The position numbers and the translations under genes are program-made. This document shows, piece by piece, positions 24,510 to 34,787 of a stretch of DNA of 64,000 nt (its first letter is position 1; the number at the start of each line of letters is the position of its first letter). This DNA is from an uncultured Dehalococcoidia bacterium (GTDB lineage Bacteria; Chloroflexota; Dehalococcoidia; Lucifugimonadales; Lucifugimonadaceae). The notes below the pieces were generated by a model. It was not told the DNA's origin. It did not search any database and worked only from the letters and a program-made list of their open reading frames with translations. The stretch lies in the NCBI GenBank assembly GCA_913052475.1, contig CAJXEJ010000006.1:1-64000 (forward strand), given 5' to 3'.

Positions 24510-25595
24510 TTATCTCCCAAGAGTCTTCAACTTAGGCATAACCTCTTCCTTCAACAATCCCATGGAGGTTTTCCAGAAGCCTTCTGGTACCCACTCATGA
24601 CCCATTGCCATCAGTGTTCCGAAGCCACCAACTGACTCATCGAGAGACGATAACTTTTCGGTAACTTCCTCGGGTGAACCAACGATAAATATATTGTCAA
24701 CCAGATATTCAACCGTTACGTCTGAGTCAGGCATGTTTGGATCAATCTTGAGTAAACCCATCATCTTTGATCGTGGGAGCAATTTGAGGAAATAACACTC
24801 CATATCGCGAGCAAGTGTGCCGCTCAAAGCCTGCTTACGGGCTTCTGTACTCGAATCAGCGACCACGACTTCCCGCGCAATACGCCAGTTCGAACGATCC
24901 GCGCTCTTACCTGCCCTCGAGGCACCTTCTTCAATCGCAGTCCAGTGTGAGCGCAATATGTGTTCAGATACGAAGTTGATACTCATCGGGAGCCATCCAC
25001 GCTCACCTGCCATCGTGAGCGTCTCTGACTTCGGAGACACGCCAGCAACACCGATTGGTGGGTGTGGGTTCTGATATGGCTTCATATGCACTCTCAAAGC
25101 GATATCGTCTTCCGGTTCGGGAATATTAAAATCCCACCACTCACTCTTGTAGATGCCGGGTTTTGGGTCCTTCCACAACTGGAGAACCAGTTCGACAGCC
25201 TGACGGGTCATTTCACGATTGGCTCCCGTTCGAGGATCGAAGCCATTTACGTGCAAATCACCGGGAAACCCTCCCGAACCCACGCCCCAGTTAAAGCGTC
25301 CACGTGACATATGATCGAGTTGCGCGATTCGATGTGCAATCGAGAACGGATCGTGGTTAGGCATGCAGGTAACGCCCGTACCTAGGCGAATCTGAGAAGT
25401 GACTCCAAGCGCCTGAGCGATCAGCAGATCCGGTGCGGGAATGTTTTCCCACTCAGCTGTGTAATGTTCCCCTATCCACGCTTCGGAATAGCCGAGCTGG
25501 TCGAGGTAGATGAGTTGCTTGAGATCAGCCTCGAGAGTGTCAGCATGATTTGCACCGGGCGGATGCAGGGGCATTGTAAAGAAGCCCAGTTCCAT
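24510..25595 (-). CDS. LLM-class flavin-dependent oxidoreductase (luciferase-like monooxygenase)
   Basis: The 361-residue protein starts MELGFFTMPLHPPG at the ATG 25593-25595, with GGAGG about 6 bases upstream; the ORF track begins four codons earlier at a TTG. It shows LGYSEAWIGEHYTAEWENIPAPDLLIAQ and IRLGTGVTCMPNHDPFSIAHRIAQLDHMSRGRFNWGVGSG, the F420/FMN-binding barrel of the bacterial luciferase superfamily. Such genes are abundant in SAR202-type Chloroflexota, where roles in breaking down recalcitrant organic matter have been suggested. The cofactor (FMN or F420) and the substrate cannot be told here. Confidence 0.94.
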   Translation of the reverse strand: MELGFFTMPLHPPGANHADTLEADLKQLIYLDQLGYSEAWIGEHYTAEWENIPAPDLLIAQALGVTSQIRLGTGVTCMPNHDPFSIAHRIAQLDHMSRGRFNWGVGSGGFPGDLHVNGFDPRTGANREMTRQAVELVLQLWKDPKPGIYKSEWWDFNIPEPEDDIALRVHMKPYQNPHPPIGVAGVSPKSETLTMAGERGWLPMSINFVSEHILRSHWTAIEEGASRAGKSADRSNWRIAREVVVADSSTEARKQALSGTLARDMECYFLKLLPRSKMMGLLKIDPNMPDSDVTVEYLVDNIFIVGSPEEVTEKLSSLDESVGGFGTLMAMGHEWVPEGFWKTSMGLLKEEVMPKLKTLGR

Positions 25596-26020
25596 TCCAA
25601 CCTCCAAACGTTTTCTTGGATAAACATGCGCACAAAGAAGTTCGGGGCATCCTACAACTATTTACAGTGATAGTTTAGTCAACTAGTTCGAGTTTTACCC
25701 GGCACCTAGAGGGGAATTACTGTGCGCGACACTCCAAAGGTATTTTCCAACCAATGCCGATTGAAATTGCGGTGGTGTAGCCATAATCGCCGGAGGTGTT
25801 TATCTCATATCCTGAATCACCCATCCCACGCACATTTGCTCTCTGAATAGTCACCCCCGTAACTGAGAATGGAATCCTCGATCAGAATCTCTTCGATTTT
25901 CTCCCTCGCGGTTCGTACAGACTCTTCGAATATCACCATCCCAGCAGCGTGCAACACCACCGCGGATCAAGTTACCTAGCGAAATTTAACGATGCCTGCT
26001 ACTAATTGCATTGTTGTATT
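25596..26020. other. Intergenic region with a short coding remnant
   Basis: No complete gene is present. On the minus strand 25817-25957 reads AGMVIFEESVRTAREKIEEI then a TGA. The AREKxEEIL pattern recalls the C-terminus of MttB-type methyltransferases, but 47 codons are too few to be sure. The region beyond it has stops in all frames. Confidence 0.3.
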
Positions 26021-28690
26021 TCAATCATCTGTCCGCTTGACCTGCTCCTGAAGCTTGAAGAGTGCGTTGATTGCTTCGAGCGGTGTCATGTTGGCGACAT
26101 CAAGTTTTTTTAGCTCGTCGAGTGATTCACTACCAACTTGTTCTACACCAAACGGCATTTGGAGTTGATACCCGGCAGGTTTTGGTGAAGATTTCGCACC
26201 GTTTTCGAGTTCATCAAGTAGATCCCACGCTCGGCTCACAACGGCTCCCGGCATACCTGCCAGTCGCGCAACGTGAACTCCGTACGATCGATCCGCCCCA
26301 CCTGGCACGATCTGATAAAGGAATATGACCTCACCAGCTTCCTCAGCAACAGCCACACGCAGGTTGTGAGCGCGAGGTAACTGATCAGCCAGTTGAGTCA
26401 TCTCGTGATAGTGAGTCGCAAACAAAGTCTTACAACCCAGCTTTGGTGAGTTATGGATATGCTCCGCAACAGAGCGAGCGATAGCCAATCCATCGTAGGT
26501 TGAAGTACCACGCCCAATCTCATCGAGCACCGCCAGCGATCGACTGGTCGCCTGATTCAAGATAGATGCGGTCTCAACCATTTCGACCATGAAAGTCGAT
26601 TGTCCACCTGAGATATCGTCGGAGAGGCCAGCACGTGTGAATATGCGATCCACAACACCGATTCTCGCCTTAGTAGCTGGTATGAAGCTACCAACCTGCG
26701 CCATGAGCACTAGAACTGCTGCCTGACGGATGTACGTCGACTTACCTGACATATTCGGACCGGTAATGATCATCACCTGGCGTTCGTCGTTTGAGAGATC
26801 GATGTCATTGGGCACGAATCTGCCAGGGCCCAACGATGATTCGACCACCGGGTGCCGACCGCCCTCGATCTCTAGAACGGTATCGTTATCAATCAATGGT
26901 CGAATCCATTCGTTCTCAGCGGCCGCCTGAGACATCGAAACCAGAGCATCTAGGACTCCCATCGCCTTTGCGGTTTCCATGATTCGATCACCGTGAACGG
27001 CCAGTTCACCGCAAACTCGTCGGAATATCTCACGTTCAAGTTCGCTGATACGGTCTCGAGCGTTGAGAATTTTCGATTCGAGTTCTTTCAGTTCCGGAGT
27101 GATGAATCTCTCACCATTCACGAGAGTTTGGCGACGCTCGAAACTTTCGGGAACGAGATGAACATTGGCCTTGCTCACTTCGAGGTAGTAGCCAAATACA
27201 CGGTTATAGCCGATTTTCAGGTTTTTAATACCCGTCGACTCACGGTGGTCCGCTTCAAGGGCTGCGATGTTGGAGCGTGCGTCGCCCGACAGCGAGCGTA
27301 CTTCGTCGAGCTCCTGGTGAAATCCATCCCGTATCGCTCCACCTTCGCCGACCGTGATCGACGGTTCGTCAGGAATCGATGCCTTCAGCAGCTCAACCGC
27401 CTCTGAAGAGGAATGCAACTTGCCGACAACTGCTCCACCGGGGACAACGTCAGCAGGGAGTGCTCCGATCAATTCCGGAACAACAACGAGTCCCGTTAGC
27501 AGTGCGGCAAGGTCACGCGGCGTGGCCGTATTGGTTCGCACACGGTTCGTCAGCCGTTCGAGATCGGACACTCTACCGAGAAGACCCTGAACACTTGATC
27601 GAACGCTCTGATCATCGTAGAACGCGGCGATTATCTCCTGCCGACTCTGAACGTCGTCGGGATCAAGCAGCGGACGATTCAGCCACGACCGCAGGGTTCT
27701 CACACCCATCGCAGTTTTTGTGAAATTCAAGGTGCGAAACAGTGTGGGAACGGTCGAATTTCCCATCGACGATTCGAACACTTCGAGATCTCGCAGGGCC
27801 TTCTGATCCAGCTTCATGTACGTATTGGTCGATTCGGTTCGCAGCGAAGTGAGTTGCGGGATTGCCCCAAACTGGGTGTCGGCGACGAAATCGAGGACCG
27901 CCGAAGCAGCCACGATCGCGAGTGGCATGTTCTCGCACCCAAACGCCTCGAGGGTCTTGACCTTGAAGTGATCGATCAGTCGTCCACTGGACAAGTCGGA
28001 ATCAAGATACTTTTCATCGAGAGGCCTAACCGTCATTTTCGTATCTTGCTCGATGTTGACCAACTCCAGAGATGCCGCATCGGCAATCAATTCTGCTGGA
28101 GAGAGGCGAAATAATTCGTCCTGCAATTCGGAAGCAGGAAATTCTCCAGTTACAAATTCGCTGGTTGAAATATCGACATAAGCCAGTCCTGCGCGCCCAC
28201 CATCACTGACTGCGGCAGCAAGGTAGTTATTCGTTGTCTGATCGAGTAACGCCGGCTCGATTACGGTTCCCGGAGTGACCACACGTACAACAGCTCGCTC
28301 GACCAATCCTCGCGTTTTTGCTGGATCACTCGTTTGCTCAGCGATAGCGATTTTCAGGCCGGCTAAAACGAGAGCCCCCAGATGATTATCGAGCGCATGA
28401 TGGGGAATCCCGGCGAGAGGTGCTTTGCCACCGGCACCCGATTCGCGTGACGTAAGAGCGATACCAAGCACGTTCGATAGCGTGTGTGCGTCGTCGTCGA
28501 ACGCCTCGTAAAAGTCACCCATCCTGATCAGCAGCAGCGAATCGGGATACTGAGCTTTGAACTCAAGAAATTGACGGCGCCCGGGCGACAGTTTTTTTCC
28601 TGCCGCTTTTTTTTCTTTCGTCGACTTTACGGGCGTGTTCTTAGCGCCATCATCGGTGGAAGTCGCTGTTATTTTGGGGGTAGCTGCCAT
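26021..28690 (-). CDS. mutS: DNA mismatch repair protein MutS
   Basis: MutS recognises mispaired bases and starts repair. The 889-residue protein has an N-terminal Lys-rich tail of about 35 residues, the mismatch-binding motif RMGDFYEAF near residue 57 (the canonical Phe-x-Glu), connector and clamp domains. The C-terminal ATPase has Walker A ITGPNMSGKSTYIRQAA near 645 and DEIGRGTSTYDGLAIARSVAEH near 720. The ending has the dimerisation helix-turn-helix. No mutL lies beside it in this window. Confidence 0.97.
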   Translation of the reverse strand: MAATPKITATSTDDGAKNTPVKSTKEKKAAGKKLSPGRRQFLEFKAQYPDSLLLIRMGDFYEAFDDDAHTLSNVLGIALTSRESGAGGKAPLAGIPHHALDNHLGALVLAGLKIAIAEQTSDPAKTRGLVERAVVRVVTPGTVIEPALLDQTTNNYLAAAVSDGGRAGLAYVDISTSEFVTGEFPASELQDELFRLSPAELIADAASLELVNIEQDTKMTVRPLDEKYLDSDLSSGRLIDHFKVKTLEAFGCENMPLAIVAASAVLDFVADTQFGAIPQLTSLRTESTNTYMKLDQKALRDLEVFESSMGNSTVPTLFRTLNFTKTAMGVRTLRSWLNRPLLDPDDVQSRQEIIAAFYDDQSVRSSVQGLLGRVSDLERLTNRVRTNTATPRDLAALLTGLVVVPELIGALPADVVPGGAVVGKLHSSSEAVELLKASIPDEPSITVGEGGAIRDGFHQELDEVRSLSGDARSNIAALEADHRESTGIKNLKIGYNRVFGYYLEVSKANVHLVPESFERRQTLVNGERFITPELKELESKILNARDRISELEREIFRRVCGELAVHGDRIMETAKAMGVLDALVSMSQAAAENEWIRPLIDNDTVLEIEGGRHPVVESSLGPGRFVPNDIDLSNDERQVMIITGPNMSGKSTYIRQAAVLVLMAQVGSFIPATKARIGVVDRIFTRAGLSDDISGGQSTFMVEMVETASILNQATSRSLAVLDEIGRGTSTYDGLAIARSVAEHIHNSPKLGCKTLFATHYHEMTQLADQLPRAHNLRVAVAEEAGEVIFLYQIVPGGADRSYGVHVARLAGMPGAVVSRAWDLLDELENGAKSSPKPAGYQLQMPFGVEQVGSESLDELKKLDVANMTPLEAINALFKLQEQVKRTDD

Positions 28691-28750
28691 CGCGCCCCGA
28701 TTCTAGCGTGAACCAGGCCGGAACTGGGCAGATTGTCCATTGATTCGCGT

Positions 28751-29698
28751 CTACTGGTACTTAATTGTCGCCGAATCGGAGGCGATCCAACGGAGTTCGA
28801 TAAATGAACTGTCTTTTGGCAACTCGAATACCAACATGCCGGTAAGTTGTTCGCCGTCGTTCAATTTCGCTGAACCCCACAGCGGGACAAATTCCGGAAC
28901 ACTGAACTTCGGTGCCGGTTCGGCCGTGTAGGCTCGTGTGATCGTATTGAGCGGCTTGTAAGTCGTTCGATTCCCGTCCATCAGAGTTGCGGCCTTTTCG
29001 TCGACCACCAAATTCACCGTTCCGGACGTCTGGTTGATCAATGTGACTTTGACGTAAACAAGTTCGTTGTTCGCTTCGTCGTCCGGCTTCATCGCCCAGT
29101 TGTAAAGGGTGCCGGAAATATCGGCTCCCTGATAGGTGATGAACAGTTGCTGTTTCGGCTCTTCTGCTCGAATCCACAGCGTTCGACCTGCGACATATAG
29201 CGGATCGCCACCTTCTGACTTGAAAACGGTCATCAAGCTGATTAAAACCACTGAAAGAACTACAGAAAATGCCGTGATGCCCATCAACACGCCCGGGCTG
29301 CTCTCCTTCGGCGTGCCGACCTGGCGACGTGCAAGAACCGCACCGCCAGCATCGATATCCATGTACTCAGTACCAGGATCGCCACGGAAACCGGTTGCGG
29401 GTGCGAATTCAAGACGAACGCGAACGATCTCGTTGGCCATTCGCTCGGCCGAAATCACTTCCCACTGCAATTCAGCGCCACGCAGACGCGGGCCGTACTC
29501 ATATTTGTTGGCAGCAGCGTACTCAAGAGCAGCTTTTACCTGGTTCGGGAACTTGCTCGCAGCGTCATCGCCAAATGCAAATACAGCCGATTCTTCACCC
29601 GCCACTAGCGTTGAATCAGCGCTATCGGCTACAGGCGAGTTCTCTGTTGATTGAGACTCGTTAGCGGCGTCGTTTTCAGTTCGATTCTCTTCAGTCAT
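28751..29698 (-). CDS. Single-pass membrane protein with a DUF4352-like extracellular domain (unknown function)
   Basis: The best start is the ATG at 29696-29698 (MTEENRTEND) with GGAG six bases upstream, giving 315 residues. A Ser/Asn/Glu-rich acidic tail (1-35) is followed by a soluble region (50-135) and one helix near 140-162 (GVLMGITAFSVVLSVVLISLM). The C-terminal Ig-like beta domain contains VYVKVTLINQTSGTVNLVVDEKAATLMDG and ends with GMLVFELPKDSSFIELRW, the pattern of DUF4352/telomeric-repeat-like extracellular domains. No function is known. It lies 60 bases before mutS in the same direction and after the cysteine desulfurase. Confidence 0.75.
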   Translation of the reverse strand: MTEENRTENDAANESQSTENSPVADSADSTLVAGEESAVFAFGDDAASKFPNQVKAALEYAAANKYEYGPRLRGAELQWEVISAERMANEIVRVRLEFAPATGFRGDPGTEYMDIDAGGAVLARRQVGTPKESSPGVLMGITAFSVVLSVVLISLMTVFKSEGGDPLYVAGRTLWIRAEEPKQQLFITYQGADISGTLYNWAMKPDDEANNELVYVKVTLINQTSGTVNLVVDEKAATLMDGNRTTYKPLNTITRAYTAEPAPKFSVPEFVPLWGSAKLNDGEQLTGMLVFELPKDSSFIELRWIASDSATIKYQ

Positions 29699-29875
29699 CC
29701 ATTGCTCCACTGTTCAGGACTACCCCGAACCGACAAGCGAGAGTACATGATGTGCGAGAGTTACCGCACAGTATTTTCATTTCGAAGAACTAATTATTGC
29801 CAAGGATCGCGGATTCGGCGAATTCAATTTCGTTTTCGGGGCAAATCAATCGAAAATCAACGATGGTCAAGTACA

Positions 29876-31066
29876 TCAATCCTCGGCTGTGGGGAATGTT
29901 TCGAGCTGCTGAACTACATCCGTCAGTGCTTGAAGTACGTCTTCAATATCGGTTTCGGTTGTATCCCGGCCCATCGATATTCGAACGCTGCCGACGGCCA
30001 GACCAGGATCCACGCCCATCGCCATCAACACGTGCGACGGCTCCAGAGATGCCGAACTACAAGCACTACCGCTTGAAGCTGCGATGCCTTGGAAGTCCAG
30101 TCCAAGAAGAATCGGTTCACCTTCGACACCGGGGAAAGAAAAGTTTGAGATTTCCGGTACTCGATGTGTATGGCTGCCATTGAACGACGAACCGCGAATT
30201 CGCTCAGCCACACCCGCAATTAGTCGATCGGATAAATCCCGCATCCGCTCTATCGAAGAGAGACGTTCTGCCTCAGCCAGAGCCAGTGCCTCACCGATTC
30301 CGACAATGTTGGCAACGTTTTCCGTACCCGATCTTCGCTGCCGTTCCTGTCCTCCACCGGCAATCAACGGTTCCAGCTCGACGCCGCGGCGTACGTACAA
30401 AATGCCAGTGCCTTTCGGACCGTAGATCTTGTGACCTGACAGGCTTAGCAGATCGACACCGAGTTCGTCGACGTTCAGAGATAGTTTCCCAGCGCCTTGC
30501 ACCGCATCGGTGTGAATAAGTATTTCTCCGCCTTGCTGTCGAGATTTTTCTCGAGTACGCCTAGCGATCGTCGCCACATCCTGGATCGTGCCAACCTCGT
30601 TGTTCACAAGCATCACGCTGGCAAGGAATGTGTCGGGGCGAATCGCGGCGGCAAACTCGTCTGGATCGATTCGCCCAGCGCTGTCGACTCCAACGTAGGT
30701 CGCCTCATATCCCAGCTTTTCCAACTGCTCCACGGGGTGAATAACGGCGTGATGTTCAATGGCAGTGGTGGTGATGTGACCGGCAGCCGACGATTTCATC
30801 ATTGCGGAACCTTTGATTGCAAGATTGTTTGATTCAGATCCACCGCCAGTAAACACGATCTCACTCGACCGTGCTCCCAGCACCGCTGCGACTTTCTCCC
30901 GCGCCTCGTCGAGACCGTAACGTGCTTCCCCGGCCAAAGAGTAAAGGCTCGAAGGGTTACCAAACTTCTCAGTGAAATACGGCAGCATAAGTTCAAGAAC
31001 CTCGGATCGCACCGGGGTTGTAGCTGCGTAGTCGAGGTAGTTAATTCGGTCGTCGCTCGATGTCAT
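29876..31066 (-). CDS. Cysteine desulfurase, NifS/IscS type
   Basis: This PLP enzyme takes sulfur (or selenium) from cysteine (or selenocysteine). The 396-residue protein shows YLDYAATTPVRSEVLELM at the start, the His-Gln region ITTTAIEHHAVIHP and the PLP lysine in LSLSGHKIYGPKGTGILYVRRG near residue 207. The catalytic cysteine is in SSGSACSSASLEPSHVLMAMG near residue 330. It may supply sulfur for MnmA and MiaB in this window and for molybdopterin. No iscU or sufU gene is adjacent. It is divergent from the Gld-like ABC operon. Confidence 0.95.
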   Translation of the reverse strand: MTSSDDRINYLDYAATTPVRSEVLELMLPYFTEKFGNPSSLYSLAGEARYGLDEAREKVAAVLGARSSEIVFTGGGSESNNLAIKGSAMMKSSAAGHITTTAIEHHAVIHPVEQLEKLGYEATYVGVDSAGRIDPDEFAAAIRPDTFLASVMLVNNEVGTIQDVATIARRTREKSRQQGGEILIHTDAVQGAGKLSLNVDELGVDLLSLSGHKIYGPKGTGILYVRRGVELEPLIAGGGQERQRRSGTENVANIVGIGEALALAEAERLSSIERMRDLSDRLIAGVAERIRGSSFNGSHTHRVPEISNFSFPGVEGEPILLGLDFQGIAASSGSACSSASLEPSHVLMAMGVDPGLAVGSVRISMGRDTTETDIEDVLQALTDVVQQLETFPTAED

Positions 31067-31274
31067 AGTTCAAGTATTCGCTATTGAGCAGGAATGGACA
31101 ACGAAACCGTGTAGCCGTTGTGATTGAGCTTGGATAGAATATCTTGGTTTGGAATCCACGCAAGCAGATGTTTCCTATCTATGTGCCGTGTACACCACGG
31201 TGCATTTAATTTTGGCAGAATAGTTCTGTTGTGGCGCAAATAGGCGTTATTCAAACGATAACCGGAGTGAGTAT

Positions 31275-32246
31275 TTGATCAAGATTGAGCACATGTCGAA
31301 AAGTTACGGCCCCTATCCGGCCGTCATTGACATCTCATTCGAAGTGCTCAAAGGCGAAATAGTCGGATTCCTCGGCCCCAACGGCGCAGGAAAAACGACC
31401 ACCATGAGAGTTGTCACGGGCTTCACGCCACCGACCGACGGTGACGTAACGGTGGGCGGCTACGATGTCGTATCCCACTCGCTCGACGTTCGACGCCACA
31501 TCGGATATCTCCCGGAAACAGTCCCGTTGTACCTCGACATGACCGTCACGGACTATCTGACTTACATGGGTGAAATCCGTGGAATGAACTCGTGGTGGGT
31601 GAAAGAGCGCTTGCCGAAAGTCATCGACATGGTGAGGCTTGGTGAGTACCGGAACACGCTAGTCGGTCGACTCTCGAAGGGTTACCGACAGCGAACAGGC
31701 ATTGCACAGGCGATCCTTCACGAGCCTGACGTCTTGGTAATGGATGAGCCGACAATCGGTATCGACCCGATTCAGGTCGTAGAAACTCGAGAGTTGATCA
31801 GCAACCTCGGTGAAGAGCACACTATGCTCCTCAGCTCACACATCCTTCCAGAAGTCAGCGCTATATGTAAACGAGTGCTTGTAATCAACGACGGCCGAAT
31901 CGTCGCTGACGACAAGCCAAACGATCTTTCAGAGAAACTTCAGCACGCAGAGCGCATCGAAATCAGCGTTCGCGGTGCCGAAGCACCTGCGTTTATCAAT
32001 GCTATGCGTGATTTATCTGCAGTCGTTGATGCCCGATCCGATCAGCGTGTAGCGGTTGTACAAAATGCCGAGCGGGAAGATTTTTTGCCGTTCATCGTTG
32101 ACGCTCGACCGAACATGCAGGCATCGGAACAAATTGCGAAAATAGTCGTCGAGAACGGTTGGGGATTGTCAAACTTGACACCGCTCCCAATGACTCTCGA
32201 AGAAATCTTCCTCGAATTGACAACAGAAGAGAATTTAGGCGAGTAG
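31275..32246 (+). CDS. ABC transporter ATP-binding protein, GldA-like
   Basis: The 323-residue ATPase has Walker A FLGPNGAGKTTTMR near residues 33-46, the signature LSKGYRQRTGIAQAI and Walker B VLVMDEPTIGIDP. IEHMSKSYGPYPAVIDISFEV at the start and the C-terminal LEEIFLELT are typical of the GldA/NosF branch. It starts with TTG. Three genes follow within 4-16 bases, encoding an ABC-2 permease and GldG- and DUF4340-like proteins. The set is known in Bacteroidetes gliding, but similar operons occur in many non-gliding bacteria with an unknown export role. Confidence 0.94.
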   Translation: MIKIEHMSKSYGPYPAVIDISFEVLKGEIVGFLGPNGAGKTTTMRVVTGFTPPTDGDVTVGGYDVVSHSLDVRRHIGYLPETVPLYLDMTVTDYLTYMGEIRGMNSWWVKERLPKVIDMVRLGEYRNTLVGRLSKGYRQRTGIAQAILHEPDVLVMDEPTIGIDPIQVVETRELISNLGEEHTMLLSSHILPEVSAICKRVLVINDGRIVADDKPNDLSEKLQHAERIEISVRGAEAPAFINAMRDLSAVVDARSDQRVAVVQNAEREDFLPFIVDARPNMQASEQIAKIVVENGWGLSNLTPLPMTLEEIFLELTTEENLGE

Positions 32247-32249
32247 GAA

Positions 32250-33011
32250 TTGCGTTTCATATCCGTCATAGCGATCAAAGAGATTCGCACATACTTCGCC
32301 TCGCCAATGGCTTATGTGGTCTCGGCAGCATTTCTGGCCATCACAGGCTTTTTCTTCGTAGCATCGGTTTCCGACGCCTTCGCTGAAGCAAGCATTCGTG
32401 GTTATCTGGCGGGTGCAGTGTTCTTCATGATTTTCATGTCACCGGCACTCACGATGCGACTCATCGCCGAAGAGCAGAAACTTGGCACACTAGAGTTGCT
32501 CCTGACCTCGCCTCTACGCGAATTCGAAATCGTGTTCGGCAAGTTCCTCGCTGCGTTCGCAACAACGCTAGTCATGATTATCCTGTCGCTCTACTTCGTT
32601 ATCGTTCTGTTTGTCTACGGTGATCCCGATATCGGTCCGCTGCTGAGCGGGTTACTCGGCTTGAGCTTGTACGCAGCAGCGACTCTCGCAGTCGGGCTCT
32701 TCGCTTCATCGCTGAGCAGTAACCAGATCGTTGGGTTGGTCGTTGGCTCCGGGATCCTGACAGCCCTTACGATCATCGATTTTGTGAGCGAACGGCTCTC
32801 GGGTTTGGCGTCAGAGGTTCTGAATGCGTTCCAGCTCGGGGCTTCATTCTCAGTATTTGATCTCGACAGCTTCGGCGTTGCCGAGGGCGGTCACTTCGCA
32901 GACTTTGCACGAGGCATTATCTCTCTGACCGATATTGCCTACTACTCATCAATAACAGCAGTGTTCTTGCTCCTCACAGTTCTTGTGTTGGAAGCAAGGC
33001 GATGGCGCTAG
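32250..33011 (+). CDS. ABC-2 type permease, GldF-like
   Basis: The 253-residue membrane protein has about six helices. It begins RFISVIAIKEIRTYFASPMAYVV, typical of the GldF/NosY branch, and has the conserved MRLIAEEQKLGTLELLLTSPLREFEIVFGKFLAA loop that meets the ATPase. It starts with TTG three bases after the ATPase stop, so the two are coupled. Together they form the exporter core of this operon. Confidence 0.92.
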   Translation: MRFISVIAIKEIRTYFASPMAYVVSAAFLAITGFFFVASVSDAFAEASIRGYLAGAVFFMIFMSPALTMRLIAEEQKLGTLELLLTSPLREFEIVFGKFLAAFATTLVMIILSLYFVIVLFVYGDPDIGPLLSGLLGLSLYAAATLAVGLFASSLSSNQIVGLVVGSGILTALTIIDFVSERLSGLASEVLNAFQLGASFSVFDLDSFGVAEGGHFADFARGIISLTDIAYYSSITAVFLLLTVLVLEARRWR

Positions 33012-33026
33012 GCCAGTATTCAGTAG

Positions 33027-34784
33027 ATGTCCACAGAGCAGCAAAATAGTCCCGACAGTCGGCCGTCACCCGACTCCGTTCGGGAAAAGACACCACTCTT
33101 CGAGAGTCTGAAGAACAACACGAATTCGATCAGGCAATCCCTCGCCCTTGTGGGTGGTGGCGCCATCGTTTTCGGAGTCCTGATATGGATCTTCCTGCGT
33201 GGTCTTGAAGAACCAGCGTTCATCGTTGCGGGTATTGGCCTCGGATTACTTATCGTCGATGCCGTCATCTCTCTCGCAACTGTTCGCCAGGCCGTTTTTG
33301 GTCGCCGGGGTCGCTACGGTCTCAACACGGCAATTGTATTTATCGTTTTCCTGGCTATCGCCGTGACAGTCAACTTCGCCCTGCACTGGGCCGTTGACCG
33401 ATCGAACCCGGCCGGATGGTTGCGGGTCGACACTACAGCTACCAAACAGTTCCTTCTTGAAGAGCAGGTCGTAAACACCCTCGAAAACCTGAAGGAACCT
33501 GTCAAGATCACGGCGTTCTTCACGACCGACACCGCTGCTGATGCAGCTGCATGGCGGGATACAGAAGACATGCTCAGCGAATTCCGTCGCCGTTCAGGGG
33601 ATTTCGAACTCACCTACGATCGTATCGACCCTGAATTGAATCCAAACGCAGCAACAGGATTGGGTGTGACCCAGTTCCCTGCGCTCGCAATTGAGGGAGT
33701 CGAAAGTCGGCGAACCGAGATCGTTGTCGGCGGCAACCCGAATGACGGACCCAACGTATTTACCGAACAACAGGTGGTCACAGGACTCCTCGTTATCAAC
33801 CAAATTGCCCAGAAAAGAGTTGTTTTTATCACCGGTCACTCAGAACGTGATGTAACCGACATTTCAACCATCACGAGCGTGGGGCTTGCTGGAAGCGCGC
33901 TTAGTCGAGAAAACTACGTCATCTTGAACGAGACGCTTCAGGAACTCGGTACTCGGATGGCCGCTGGTAATCCTCTTGATATTCCGGCTGTCATCGTCTT
34001 TGCCGGTCCGACACAGGAATTGCTGCCTATCGACCAGCAGGCTCTGCTCAACTACGCCCGATACGGCGGAAGCATTCTCTTCTTGTTCGAACCTGACGAA
34101 ACACCCGACAGCTTCAAGCAGTTCCTATCCCGCTACGCTGTAGCCATTGGCGATGGTGAAGCGACCGATATTGCCAGCTTCGTGGCACCTAGCCCAACAT
34201 TCATTCAGGTGAAGAAGAGCAACAGTCAGCTTCCTCCGCACCCTGTGACTGAAGGATTTGAAGTTCTCTACATGCCGGGTGCTACTCATTTTGGCTGGTC
34301 GGTCGACCCGCAATCACTCCCGCTAGTCAACGACAACACCCCCCTCGTCTCGCAGCGCATCCTGGCGTCCACCACAATCAACAGTTGGGCAGAGACGGAT
34401 CCTGACACTCTTGAATTCGACGTCAACAGCGAAATTGGTGGACCTCTACCACTGGCAGTTGTGATCGAAGCAGTTGGCGAAGTTACCGGCGGTGTCTACT
34501 CCGATGGTGAAGAGTTGACCACTGTGAACATGATTGTTATCGGTGACACCGATTTTGCTTCCAACAACTACTTCGGCTCGGCGAACAACTCCGATCTATT
34601 CGTAAACTCAATAAATTACCTCGCAAAGGATTTCCAGCTCATTTCGATCCGAGCGAAGACCGACACCAATCGCCAGCTATTCCTCACGAAAAACGAACGT
34701 GATTTCGTTCGATGGTCAGGCTGGCTTCTGATGCCTTCGTTGATCAGTATTTTTGGGTTCTGGACCTGGTGGAGAAGGCGCTAA
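33027..34784 (+). CDS. GldG-like ABC auxiliary protein with membrane anchors at both ends
   Basis: The 585-residue protein has two N-terminal helices (residues about 41-60 and 66-80), a third near 95-115, and a C-terminal helix (WSGWLLMPSLISIFGFWTWW). Between these lies a large soluble domain with FLLEEQVVNTLENLKEPVKITAFF, then VVFITGHSERDV and RYGGSILFLFEPDET. These are the marks of the GldG/DUF4350-like family of ABC-linked proteins. It follows the permease by 15 bases and precedes the DUF4340-like gene by 3. The solute and role of the complex are unknown. Confidence 0.88.
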   Translation: MSTEQQNSPDSRPSPDSVREKTPLFESLKNNTNSIRQSLALVGGGAIVFGVLIWIFLRGLEEPAFIVAGIGLGLLIVDAVISLATVRQAVFGRRGRYGLNTAIVFIVFLAIAVTVNFALHWAVDRSNPAGWLRVDTTATKQFLLEEQVVNTLENLKEPVKITAFFTTDTAADAAAWRDTEDMLSEFRRRSGDFELTYDRIDPELNPNAATGLGVTQFPALAIEGVESRRTEIVVGGNPNDGPNVFTEQQVVTGLLVINQIAQKRVVFITGHSERDVTDISTITSVGLAGSALSRENYVILNETLQELGTRMAAGNPLDIPAVIVFAGPTQELLPIDQQALLNYARYGGSILFLFEPDETPDSFKQFLSRYAVAIGDGEATDIASFVAPSPTFIQVKKSNSQLPPHPVTEGFEVLYMPGATHFGWSVDPQSLPLVNDNTPLVSQRILASTTINSWAETDPDTLEFDVNSEIGGPLPLAVVIEAVGEVTGGVYSDGEELTTVNMIVIGDTDFASNNYFGSANNSDLFVNSINYLAKDFQLISIRAKTDTNRQLFLTKNERDFVRWSGWLLMPSLISIFGFWTWWRRR

Positions 34785-34787
34785 TAA

